NCBI GenBank assembly: GCA_002731985.1
Contig: PCCT01000001.1
Span: forward strand, 6,658 to 18,514
Source of the DNA: Nitrospinota bacterium
Lineage (GTDB): Bacteria; Nitrospinota; Nitrospinia; Nitrospinales; VA-1
DNA: 11,857 nt
Reading direction: 5' to 3'
Made by a program: the position numbers and the translations under genes. Positions 5,651 to 11,857 of the stretch are shown one piece after another. The first letter of the stretch is position 1. The number at the start of each line of letters is the position of its first letter. Under the pieces are notes generated by a model, which saw nothing but the letters and a program-made list of their open reading frames with translations, ran no database searches and was not told where the DNA came from.

Positions 5651-7297
5651 TTATAACCGAAGGTCCTTACGGGAGATTTGGTCCGCCGCCCATTGGGCCA
5701 ATTTCTCTCTAAAGATTTTCGCGTTATGGCGGATGTCTACAGGGAACTCCGGGTGGATCAGGATGTTCTTGATTTGGCGGGTACGGTCGTATTTATTTCC
5801 TAGCTCGATTAAGTCCTTTTTCAGTGCGTCATTTGTCGTGTCGCCAGAGTTTTCCGGTTCTATGATGATGACTGGCTTCTGTTTGCCAGCGTCGCTCACT
5901 CCTACCAATGCGGATCGCTTTACCTGTGGATGAGTATTAAATATTCCTTCGCATTGGATGGTGAATAGAGTCCCTTCGGCGGTGCGAACACGTTGGTTCT
6001 TCCTGCCGCAAAACCAGAGACGATTTTGTTCATCGAGATAGCCGACATCGCCCATGCGGTGCCAGAATGAATTTTTCTCGTCCGCTATTTTCGCCAATCG
6101 GGTAGCCTCGTCACGATTAAAATAACGTTGGGTCACCCACGGACCTTTCACTGTGATCTCCCCAATTTCTCCCTGCGGTAGTTCCAGAGAATCATTCCAT
6201 TCTGGAATCGCATCGTCGGTGATTGATATGATTTTGAGTTCAATGCCGGGGACTATGCGACCCACACAAGTGCCGTGTCCTTGTCGGTTTTTTTGAGAAG
6301 TTTCTTCTAAAACTTCTTTACGCTCGATGCTTGCGACTGGAAGTGATTCGGTTGCGCCGTAGGGCGTATGAATTTTCGTTTCCGGCTTGAGAATTTGGTC
6401 AAACCTTTCGAGCAGTGAGCCGGGGATGGGAGCACCCGCCATCAGAATCCGTTTGATGGTAGGCAGTCTGCGATTGTGTTTCAGACAATGCCGACTCACC
6501 GTATCCCATAGCGCGGGTGATCCGAATGCGCTGGTCACATTTTGCGCTGTAGCGGTTTGTAAAATCATTTCCGGATTAACTTTAGCCGGACGAGTGAAAT
6601 CCATTTCCGGGAGGATGGATGTCATTCCAATTCCCACGCCAAACAAGGCGAATAACGGGAAGGTTGGCAAGTCAATTTCACCCGGCTGTATGTCATAACA
6701 GGAACGAAGTGTGTTCAGTTGGCTCAAGAACATTCCGTGCGTATACAAGACCCCCTTGGGAGAACCCGTGCTTCCGCTGGTGAATAGGATGGCCGCCGGA
6801 TCGTCAGAAAGTATTTTGGGGAAAGTGGGATTGGGGTCAGCCAGTTTGCGGATGTCGTCAAGAGTTTTTCCGCCCCAGAACCAGCGAGAGCCGACAGTGA
6901 TTTTATTGCGCACACTTTGGAACGGTTTGCGAAAAATCTGCGCTATCGCGTGAGCGAGTGGGATGGTTATCATTCCCTGTGGCTTGGCCTCCTCAATACA
7001 TTTAAGAATATTTTTTCTGCCTAGCCCGGGATCAATAAGAACAGGCACCGTTCCAGCTTTGAACAGAGCGAAGGCGAGGGAGATAAACTCGATACCGAAA
7101 GGGACCAGGAGCAGAACGCGATCCCCTTTTTTGAAACCGTATTGCGTCAGTCCGGATGCAACGCGGGAACTTTCGTCATTCAGTTCCGCGAATGAAGTGG
7201 AAGTGTCAGTATGAGGTACCGCAATCGCCGTATTGTTTGGAAAATTTTGCGCGGCACGTTCCAGGGAAACAGCTATGTTGTGGCGCGTCTGTTTCAT
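5651..7297 (-). CDS. oleC: OleC-type AMP-forming ligase (olefin beta-lactone synthetase family)
   Basis: This is a 548-residue ANL-superfamily adenylating enzyme. Motifs in order: the phosphate loop FTSGSTGSPKG (172-182), A5 YGATES (313-318), A7 MGDVGYLDEQNRLWFCGRKN (415-434, Asp417), and a C-terminal HNAKIFREKLA (524-534, Lys527). The segment from PGEIDLPTFPLFALFGVGIG to MTSILPEMDFTRPA (about 205-237) is characteristic of OleC rather than ordinary acyl-CoA synthetases. OleC converts a 2-alkyl-3-hydroxy fatty acid to a beta-lactone with ATP, the step before OleB forms the alkene. No oleA, oleB or oleD lies in the window. The ATG is 6 nt after the stop of the Hda-like gene, indicating one operon. 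No terminator is evident downstream. Confidence 0.85.
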   Translation of the reverse strand: MKQTRHNIAVSLERAAQNFPNNTAIAVPHTDTSTSFAELNDESSRVASGLTQYGFKKGDRVLLLVPFGIEFISLAFALFKAGTVPVLIDPGLGRKNILKCIEEAKPQGMITIPLAHAIAQIFRKPFQSVRNKITVGSRWFWGGKTLDDIRKLADPNPTFPKILSDDPAAILFTSGSTGSPKGVLYTHGMFLSQLNTLRSCYDIQPGEIDLPTFPLFALFGVGIGMTSILPEMDFTRPAKVNPEMILQTATAQNVTSAFGSPALWDTVSRHCLKHNRRLPTIKRILMAGAPIPGSLLERFDQILKPETKIHTPYGATESLPVASIERKEVLEETSQKNRQGHGTCVGRIVPGIELKIISITDDAIPEWNDSLELPQGEIGEITVKGPWVTQRYFNRDEATRLAKIADEKNSFWHRMGDVGYLDEQNRLWFCGRKNQRVRTAEGTLFTIQCEGIFNTHPQVKRSALVGVSDAGKQKPVIIIEPENSGDTTNDALKKDLIELGNKYDRTRQIKNILIHPEFPVDIRHNAKIFREKLAQWAADQISRKDLRL

Positions 7298-7303
7298 ATT
7301 TGC

Positions 7304-8050
7304 TCACGGTAGATCCAAGGTCGCTTTGACCATAGGAACTGTCACTTTCTTTTTTTGGATATAAGATTCGTGATTGACCGTGCTGATCGTGTGCTTGATC
7401 GACCTGAAATCTCTTGGGATGCGAGTGAGGAGGTAATCAACTACCTTGTCCGGGATGACCAACCCGGAATCCTTTGCCAGTTTGGTGATTATTTTAGCGG
7501 TCGTATTGTCATCGATAGGTTTCAGTTCGGCGGACATACCCCATTGGAAGCGCGAGGTCAGATAGCTTTCGGTATCTTCTAAATTTGCCGGATTAAGATT
7601 TCCCGCGAACGCGATTTTTTTCTCCTTTTCAACAAGCGTATTGAAGATGAGGTAAAGTTTTTCCTGGGAAGCGCGTTGTCCGGCAATATGGTCAACTCCA
7701 TCGAGCAGGAACAGATCGACGTTGGAAAGAATTGAGATAAACTCGCCCGAAGAGCCGTTTGCGTTTTCATCCGTTTTTTTTATGAAATCCGCCCCGTGAA
7801 CATACAGGGCCTTTTTACCCATAGAGGCCGACTGATTGCCAATAGAGATAAGAAGGTGAGTTTTCCCCAGGTTTCTGCCCCCGAATAGATAGAGTGTGCT
7901 GAAAGGAGAAGGTTTCTCACCGCAGAACTGGCGGGCGGCGTCGAAGGCTATCTTTGAACCTTCTGAAACCACAAAATTTGAAAACATATATTCGGGTCGC
8001 GAAGGAAAATCAAGGATGAGCTGATGCGCCAGGCGTTCCTTTTTAGACAT
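7304..8050 (-). CDS. Hda/DnaA-family AAA+ protein lacking the DNA-binding domain
   Basis: From the ATG at 8050 the protein is 248 residues, the size of Hda. A TTG at 8116 would add 22 residues but has no better ribosome site. An N-terminal QLILDF (10-15) matches the beta-clamp-binding motif of Hda (QL-x-L-P/D-L/F). Then come the DnaA-type ATPase parts: Walker A GGRNLGKTH (57-65), Walker B LFLLDGVDHIAG (113-124), arginine-finger box TSRFQWGM (165-172) and a sensor-2 region PRDFRSIKH (212-220). There is no DnaA domain IV. By family, Hda docks on the sliding clamp and promotes DnaA-ATP hydrolysis to block re-initiation. The second acidic residue of Walker B is Gly, as it is also not acidic in E. 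coli Hda. Lies between the lipoprotein and oleC genes. Confidence 0.8.
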   Translation of the reverse strand: MSKKERLAHQLILDFPSRPEYMFSNFVVSEGSKIAFDAARQFCGEKPSPFSTLYLFGGRNLGKTHLLISIGNQSASMGKKALYVHGADFIKKTDENANGSSGEFISILSNVDLFLLDGVDHIAGQRASQEKLYLIFNTLVEKEKKIAFAGNLNPANLEDTESYLTSRFQWGMSAELKPIDDNTTAKIITKLAKDSGLVIPDKVVDYLLTRIPRDFRSIKHTISTVNHESYIQKKKVTVPMVKATLDLP

Positions 8051-8128
8051 GGTCCGTTTGGTTCGCAGGGAAGAAAGCCGTTTGGGCTGAAAATAGAAAA
8101 CGCTGTTTGATTGCAACCAAAGACAGAA

Positions 8129-8587
8129 TCATTTCGGTCCGATCTGAATTTCTACGCGGGATCCGAGCATTGATGATTGAATGATTACGGTGCATACCGA
8201 GCCTTCTTTTTGGTAATTTAAAATCTTCCCGCCGTGCGTCATTGAATTAACAAGTGTCCACCCATGATTGGTCATTTCATCCTGGAAGAACTCTACCGTA
8301 TCTTTCATATTGCTACTGCCCTTGAAAAATAGTCGCCCTACCTTTACGCTGCCGCTCCCAGACTCATACACAAATGATTTGGATTGATCCTTTTCAAAAC
8401 CTCCAGGAACAGAAACATCTGTGAAGGGATGAGCCAGAATTATTGGGTCTGGAGGAGGTGGCGAAGATTCCTTTTCCAATTCCAAGTCTAGATTTTTTAA
8501 CGAGGTACATCCGCCGGAAAATACAAGGAACATTAAAATAATGATGCAGACGAAAACTGATGATTGATTTCCTTTAACTGTTTTCAA
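8129..8587 (-). CDS. Putative lipoprotein of unknown function
   Basis: Start chosen at the TTG of 8585-8587, because a strong Shine-Dalgarno GGGAGGA (8594-8600) lies 6 nt upstream. This gives 152 residues. A hydrophobic signal sequence ends in FSGGC (Cys27, probable lipidation), followed by a proline-rich linker (SSPPPPDP). The remaining domain (about 50-152) contains SFVYESGSGSVKVGRLFFKG and VEFFQDEMTNHGWTLV, a pattern I associate with small uncharacterised envelope lipoproteins. No enzyme motif was seen. The start overlaps the 3' end of the YjeT-like gene by 14 nt, so the Shine-Dalgarno is inside that gene and the two are translationally coupled. Confidence 0.7.
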   Translation of the reverse strand: MKTVKGNQSSVFVCIIILMFLVFSGGCTSLKNLDLELEKESSPPPPDPIILAHPFTDVSVPGGFEKDQSKSFVYESGSGSVKVGRLFFKGSSNMKDTVEFFQDEMTNHGWTLVNSMTHGGKILNYQKEGSVCTVIIQSSMLGSRVEIQIGPK

Positions 8588-8774
8588 AAAGAGTCCTCCC
8601 AAAGTAAACAACTGTCAAGCCAAGTAGCATCAAGGCAAATCCGAGGATTCGAAGAATCCGATCGGGGATTTCACCAATTTTTTGAGCAAAATTTTTAACC
8701 TGGGAAGGAGAACAGAAATAAGGGATGCCTTCGAAGATCATCATCAATCCCAGGGCGGAGAGAAACAGACCCAT
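8574..8774 (-). CDS. YjeT-like small inner-membrane protein (DUF2065)
   Basis: From ATG 8774 the protein is 66 residues, the usual DUF2065 size. There are two membrane helices (about 1-20 and 41-60) around FEGIPYFCSPSQVKNFAQKIGEIP, followed by LRILGFALMLLGLTVVY, the standard family layout. A longer version from TTG 8879 (101 residues) is possible because no clear Shine-Dalgarno precedes the ATG, but the extra 35 residues do not fit the family. In E. coli yjeT follows hflKC, whose products modulate the FtsH protease. That link, and the divergent HtrA genes here, hint at envelope quality control, but the function is unknown. Confidence 0.72.
   Translation of the reverse strand: MGLFLSALGLMMIFEGIPYFCSPSQVKNFAQKIGEIPDRILRILGFALMLLGLTVVYFGRTLFENS
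8594..8600 (-). promoter_or_regulatory. Ribosome binding site deciding the lipoprotein start
   Basis: GGGAGGA on the minus strand, 6 nt before a TTG codon. It lies within the last codons of the YjeT-like gene and is the best Shine-Dalgarno match I noted in the window. It argues for the TTG at 8587 over the TTG at 8611. Confidence 0.65.
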
Positions 8775-8929
8775 GAACGTAAGCGGTTGGTGGAAGAAAA
8801 ATGTGGAAAAATGGGCTTGCCGAGCCACAATTTCAAGCCCGGACAAGTATCCCGGATCGGGGTTTAAGGCTGTTGGCAAGTCTACCGCCTCATCATGCGT
8901 TCCTGCCGCAAACCCTGATGATGTAATAG

Positions 8930-8958
8930 ATTATCATGAATCCGTCAGGCAGAGTCAA
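8930..8958 (-). promoter_or_regulatory. Putative sigma70 promoter of the yjeT-lipoprotein-hda-oleC operon
   Basis: On the minus strand, TTGACT (8953-8958) and GATAAT (8930-8935) are separated by exactly 17 nt, each 5 of 6 to consensus. Transcription would start near 8923, giving about 150 nt of leader before the ATG at 8774. Confidence 0.5.
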
Positions 8959-8986
8959 TAAATATTTAGGCGACCGGGAATAGAGG

Positions 8987-9016
8987 TTGTCATCGAAGAA
9001 TTTGGCGTTATATAAT
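8987..9016 (+). promoter_or_regulatory. Putative sigma70 promoter of the first htrA gene
   Basis: TTGTCA (8987-8992) and a perfect TATAAT (9011-9016) are separated by 18 nt. Start of transcription would be near 9023, leaving a leader of about 175 nt before the ATG at 9198 that contains the 24-bp palindrome. The divergent promoter lies only about 30 bp away. Confidence 0.5.
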
Positions 9017-9104
9017 GAAAATATAAATTATTTTGCCGATACCGTCCGATAGTCTGGTAAACAATCCATATAATTTTTCCGGTGTTGTCCAATTCATCTA
9101 ATGT

Positions 9105-9128
9105 GCTCACCATTAATTAATGGCGAGC
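9105..9128. promoter_or_regulatory. 24-bp palindrome in the htrA leader
   Basis: The sequence is symmetric around ATTAATTAAT, with arms GCTCACC and GGCGAGC. Eleven of 12 base pairs match; the exception is A9109 with C9124. It ends about 70 nt before the htrA start. It could be a dimeric-regulator operator or an RNA hairpin in the leader. No specific regulator can be named. Confidence 0.45.
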
Positions 9129-9197
9129 TATTAATAGTAAGCGTTTCCGGTGATAGAATCTGGAAATGAACATTCAAGAGATGAGCGAGGTTTTCTA

Positions 9198-10718
9198 ATG
9201 AATTTTAAAGTTGTCAAAGTTGTATTGTCCTGGTTTCTGGTGATGGGTGTGTGTTTTCCTCTTTCAATGGAAACGGGTAAAGTTTCTGTGTCATTGATCG
9301 GGCAGGCATGGGCCCTGAGTTCCGAATCGATGCCGCTCACGAGTAACATATTTGTCGATATCGCAAAACAGCAGAATCCTGCGGTAGTCAATGTCAGTAT
9401 GAGTGCCAAGGCAAATAAAACCAGCGGTCACCGACAGAGGCCCCAGCAGGCCCCGCCAGCTCCTCCGAGAAGAGGACCAAGAGGACCGGGAGCACCGGGA
9501 GAGAAAGATCCTTTTCGTGATTTCTATGATAAGTTTTTTCGCGGCGACCGACCCGATAGCCAGCCAAAGCGTGGAACGGGTTCAGGATTTATCATTGACC
9601 CGGAAGGATATATCCTGACCAACAACCATGTTGTTGCTGGCGCCGATAAGATTCATGTCAATCTGGAAGATGACAAAGAATACACCGCCAAGCTGATAGG
9701 CACAGACCCCAAAACCGACATAGCCTTGATCAAAATCACCAGAGAAGAGGGGGATAATACACCATTCCCTTTTTTGAGCATGGGTGACTCCGATAAGCTG
9801 GAGGTTGGCGAATGGGTAGTGGCTATTGGAAACCCATTTGGACTGAGCCATACCGTAACAGTGGGCGTGGTCAGCGCGAAAGACAGAAGTATTGGCGCCG
9901 GACCCTATGACGAATTCATCCAGACAGATGCTTCCATCAACCCCGGTAACAGCGGGGGACCATTGATCAATATCAAAGGTCAAGTCATCGGAATGAATAC
10001 AGCAATCATATCTGGCAACACAGGTGGCAACGTTGGAATAGGATTTGCCATTCCTATCAACGTAGCCAAGACCATTTTGACCGACCTGCGCGAAAATGGA
10101 AAAGTCACACGAGGGTGGTTGGGCGTGATGATTCAAAAAGTCACACCAGAACTCGCCAAATCGTTTTCATTGAAAGATAACAATGGCGCATTGGTGGGAG
10201 ATGTTATTCCTGGTGGCCCAGCCGCCAAGGCAGGAGTAAAGCGCGGAGATGTGATTGTTAAGTTCAACGGGTATGATGTTAAGGATATGGAAGAATTGCC
10301 CAAGATCGTAGCAAATACAAAACCGGATATCGAAGTCGATGTAGAAGTAATTCGCGGTGGAAAAACCCTGAACCTGAACGTTCATATCGCTATCCTTAAA
10401 GATAGCCAGGAAAAAGTGGCGGAAGCTCAGGCGGCAGACCCACTGGGAATGCAGGCGCAAGACATTACTCCCGAACTGGCTCAAAGCCTGGGACTGGATA
10501 CCGATGAAGGAGTGCTGGTGTCTGATGTGACAGCGGGGAAACCTGCCGCAGATGCTGGAATCAGGCGAGGCGATGTGATTTCAGAAATTGATCGCCGTTC
10601 GGTCAAGAACACAGACGATTATGGACGTGCGATTGGAAATATTAAACAAGGTCGCACGGTACTGTTTCTCATTCGCAGAGGAGGTACAACCATTTACATA
10701 GCCGTTAAAGTGAAGTGA
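9198..10718 (+). CDS. HtrA/DegP-family periplasmic serine protease with two PDZ domains
   Basis: Start at ATG 9198 (506 residues), with GCGAGG 7 nt upstream; an upstream in-frame codon at 9150 lacks this support. An N-terminal signal sequence is followed by a region of about 40 residues rich in Pro, Arg and Gly (around 78-104). The trypsin-like domain has its catalytic triad intact: His144 (TNNHVV), Asp174 (TDIALIKI) and Ser252 (GNSGGPL). PDZ1 covers about 305-400 (GWLGVMIQKV) and PDZ2 about 415-506 (GVLVSDVTAGKPAADAGIRRGD). By family it degrades or refolds misfolded envelope proteins. It has its own putative promoter, and a strong terminator follows directly. Whether it is the DegP or DegQ type cannot be settled from sequence alone. 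Confidence 0.95.
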   Translation: MNFKVVKVVLSWFLVMGVCFPLSMETGKVSVSLIGQAWALSSESMPLTSNIFVDIAKQQNPAVVNVSMSAKANKTSGHRQRPQQAPPAPPRRGPRGPGAPGEKDPFRDFYDKFFRGDRPDSQPKRGTGSGFIIDPEGYILTNNHVVAGADKIHVNLEDDKEYTAKLIGTDPKTDIALIKITREEGDNTPFPFLSMGDSDKLEVGEWVVAIGNPFGLSHTVTVGVVSAKDRSIGAGPYDEFIQTDASINPGNSGGPLINIKGQVIGMNTAIISGNTGGNVGIGFAIPINVAKTILTDLRENGKVTRGWLGVMIQKVTPELAKSFSLKDNNGALVGDVIPGGPAAKAGVKRGDVIVKFNGYDVKDMEELPKIVANTKPDIEVDVEVIRGGKTLNLNVHIAILKDSQEKVAEAQAADPLGMQAQDITPELAQSLGLDTDEGVLVSDVTAGKPAADAGIRRGDVISEIDRRSVKNTDDYGRAIGNIKQGRTVLFLIRRGGTTIYIAVKVK

Positions 10719-10765
10719 TAATGCGGCGTCTGTCACCCGACAAGACATAAACCGTTTTTATTTTC

Positions 10766-10800
10766 AGACGGCAAGCCGAGAGGCTTGCCGTCTTTCGTTT
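10766..10800 (+). terminator. Strong intrinsic terminator after the first htrA
   Basis: A perfect 12-bp stem, AGACGGCAAGCC (10766-10777) with GGCTTGCCGTCT (10782-10793), closes a GAGA loop and is followed by a T-rich tail (TTCGTTTTCTTCTTC). It lies 48 nt after the htrA stop and ends 16 nt before the ATG of the second htrA. Confidence 0.85.
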
Positions 10801-10808
10801 TCTTCTTC

Positions 10809-11857
10809 ATGAAACATTTTCGAATTTTCATAACAGTATTTCTTCTCTCTATTTTATCGAATGGAGCTGTGCCTCTGTGGGCAGAGAACAACAATCGCCG
10901 CACTCCTGTAGTCAAAGTGGTGGAGCAGGCAGGGCCTGCGGTCGTCAACATCAATACAGAAGAAGCTGTGCCCGCAATGCGGAATCCGTTCAGAGATTCG
11001 CGTAATCCTTTTTTTGACCAGTTTTTCAAACAACTGATTCCGCGTTTGAACAACAACCGCAGGAGCCTGGGGTCGGGGGTGATCATTCATCCTGACGGAT
11101 ACATACTCACAAACGAACATGTTGTCGCCAAAGCGACCCGTATCAAGGTCACTCTTATCGACAAACGAGAGTTTGACGCGCATCTCGTGGGAGCCGATAT
11201 CAAATCTGACTTGGCTATTATTAAGATCGACAGTAAAGAAGGCCTGCCCCATGTTGCATTGGGGCAGTCAGGCGATTTGATGACAGGAGAAACCGTCATC
11301 GCCATAGGGAACCCTTTTGGTCTGCAACACACAGTGACGACAGGAATTATCAGCGCATTGCACCGCAGTATCAAGGGAGATAAAAATAGAGTCTATAGGG
11401 ATTTCATCCAGTTGGATGCCTCGATCAATCCGGGTAATAGCGGAGGGCCTCTGCTAAACATCAACGGTTCGCTGATCGGGATCAATACGGCTATTTTTCA
11501 GCAAGCCGAGGGCATTGGGTTCGCCATTCCCATCAATAAGGCCAAGCGCATTGTCGATGACCTTATCCGTTACGGCAAAGTGCGGCGCGGGTGGTTGGGC
11601 GTGTCTGTGCAGGACATGACCAGGGACATGCTCCGCTTCTTTCACCTCGACCGAGTTAGAGGGGTGGTTGTCGTGCGAGTTATGAACGGAAGCCCCGGGG
11701 CAAAGGCTGGGCTGAAACAGGGAGATGTTATTTTATCTCTGGAGAATAATGAGATCAGTGATAAATCCGATTACTCCGAGCGGATATCCACCTATCCTGT
11801 AGGAAACACCATGCGACTAAAAATATTACGAGATGGAGCAGAGCGTTCAGCGTCTTT
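10809..11857 (+). CDS. Second HtrA/DegP-family serine protease (3' end outside window)
   Basis: The frame is open from ATG 10809 to the right edge, 349 codons so far. A signal peptide spans residues 1-25 (ending LWA before EN), which supports this start although no Shine-Dalgarno precedes it. The protease triad is intact: His104 (TNEHVV), Asp134 (SDLAIIKI) and Ser211 (GNSGGPL). The first PDZ domain begins near GWLGVSVQDM (261-270) and includes SPGAKAGLKQGDVI; it is cut by the window edge, so a second PDZ domain cannot be judged. It is clearly paralogous to its upstream neighbour but diverged, with a shorter linker lacking the Pro/Arg-rich segment. Expression must come through the intervening terminator or from an unseen promoter. 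Confidence 0.93.
   Translation, partial: MKHFRIFITVFLLSILSNGAVPLWAENNNRRTPVVKVVEQAGPAVVNINTEEAVPAMRNPFRDSRNPFFDQFFKQLIPRLNNNRRSLGSGVIIHPDGYILTNEHVVAKATRIKVTLIDKREFDAHLVGADIKSDLAIIKIDSKEGLPHVALGQSGDLMTGETVIAIGNPFGLQHTVTTGIISALHRSIKGDKNRVYRDFIQLDASINPGNSGGPLLNINGSLIGINTAIFQQAEGIGFAIPINKAKRIVDDLIRYGKVRRGWLGVSVQDMTRDMLRFFHLDRVRGVVVVRVMNGSPGAKAGLKQGDVILSLENNEISDKSDYSERISTYPVGNTMRLKILRDGAERSAS

Noticed and set aside
5557..5712. 51-codon plus-strand frame upstream of and into the oleC antisense
   Set aside because: No ribosome binding site, no recognisable family, and its last third is antisense to the oleC 3' end.
9582..10136. 184-codon minus-strand frame inside the first htrA
   Set aside because: It is antisense to the conserved HtrA protease domain and explained by that gene's codon composition.

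Overview
The window is double-membrane (Gram-negative type) bacterial chromosome of moderate GC content. Signs are lipoprotein signal peptides, periplasmic HtrA proteases, a periplasmic TRAP solute-binding protein and a YjeT-type small membrane protein. The mix (TatT/DctP pair, DUF1844, CxxCxxCC protein, OleC-type ligase, tandem HtrA) would fit a Nitrospinota or deltaproteobacterial-like lineage. No rRNA or other marker gene is present, so that placement is inference.

Layout. (1) 1-323: left edge, with a degenerate minus-strand remnant of a ComM/YifB Mg-chelatase-like ATPase and an open plus-strand reading frame of unknown identity. (2) 324-2874, minus strand: two-TM small protein, DUF1844 protein, YkgJ-type cysteine-cluster protein, and a lysylphosphatidylglycerol-synthase-like multi-span membrane protein. 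(3) 2875-3098: divergent intergenic region with four imperfect 22-bp tandem repeats. (4) 3099-4956, plus strand: TatT lipoprotein overlapping a DctP-type binding protein, with no TRAP permease following. (5) 4957-5055: convergent spacer holding two hairpins. (6) 5056-5415, minus strand: short Tll0287-like (DUF3365) protein that looks C-terminally truncated. (7) 5651-8774, minus strand: apparent operon of YjeT/DUF2065, lipoprotein, Hda/DnaA-like AAA+ protein and OleC-type AMP-forming ligase. (8) 8775-9197: divergent control region with two sigma70-like promoters and a 24-bp palindrome. (9) 9198 to right edge, plus strand: two HtrA/DegP-type serine proteases in tandem, separated by a strong hairpin terminator; the second runs off the window.

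How it works together. The right half looks like envelope maintenance: two periplasmic HtrA proteases divergent from a YjeT-led operon. The Hda-like protein (putative replication-initiation control at the sliding clamp) and the OleC-like ligase (beta-lactone step of long-chain olefin synthesis) appear co-transcribed but have no obvious common pathway. The middle TatT-DctP pair looks like the substrate-capture half of a TRAP system without its membrane half.

No CRISPR array, insertion sequence, tRNA or rRNA was seen. I found no convincing new multi-gene system. The most unusual items are the 22-bp repeat array upstream of tatT-dctP, the permease-less TatT-DctP pair, the hda-oleC association, and the second htrA, which starts just after a terminator hairpin with no Shine-Dalgarno sequence.
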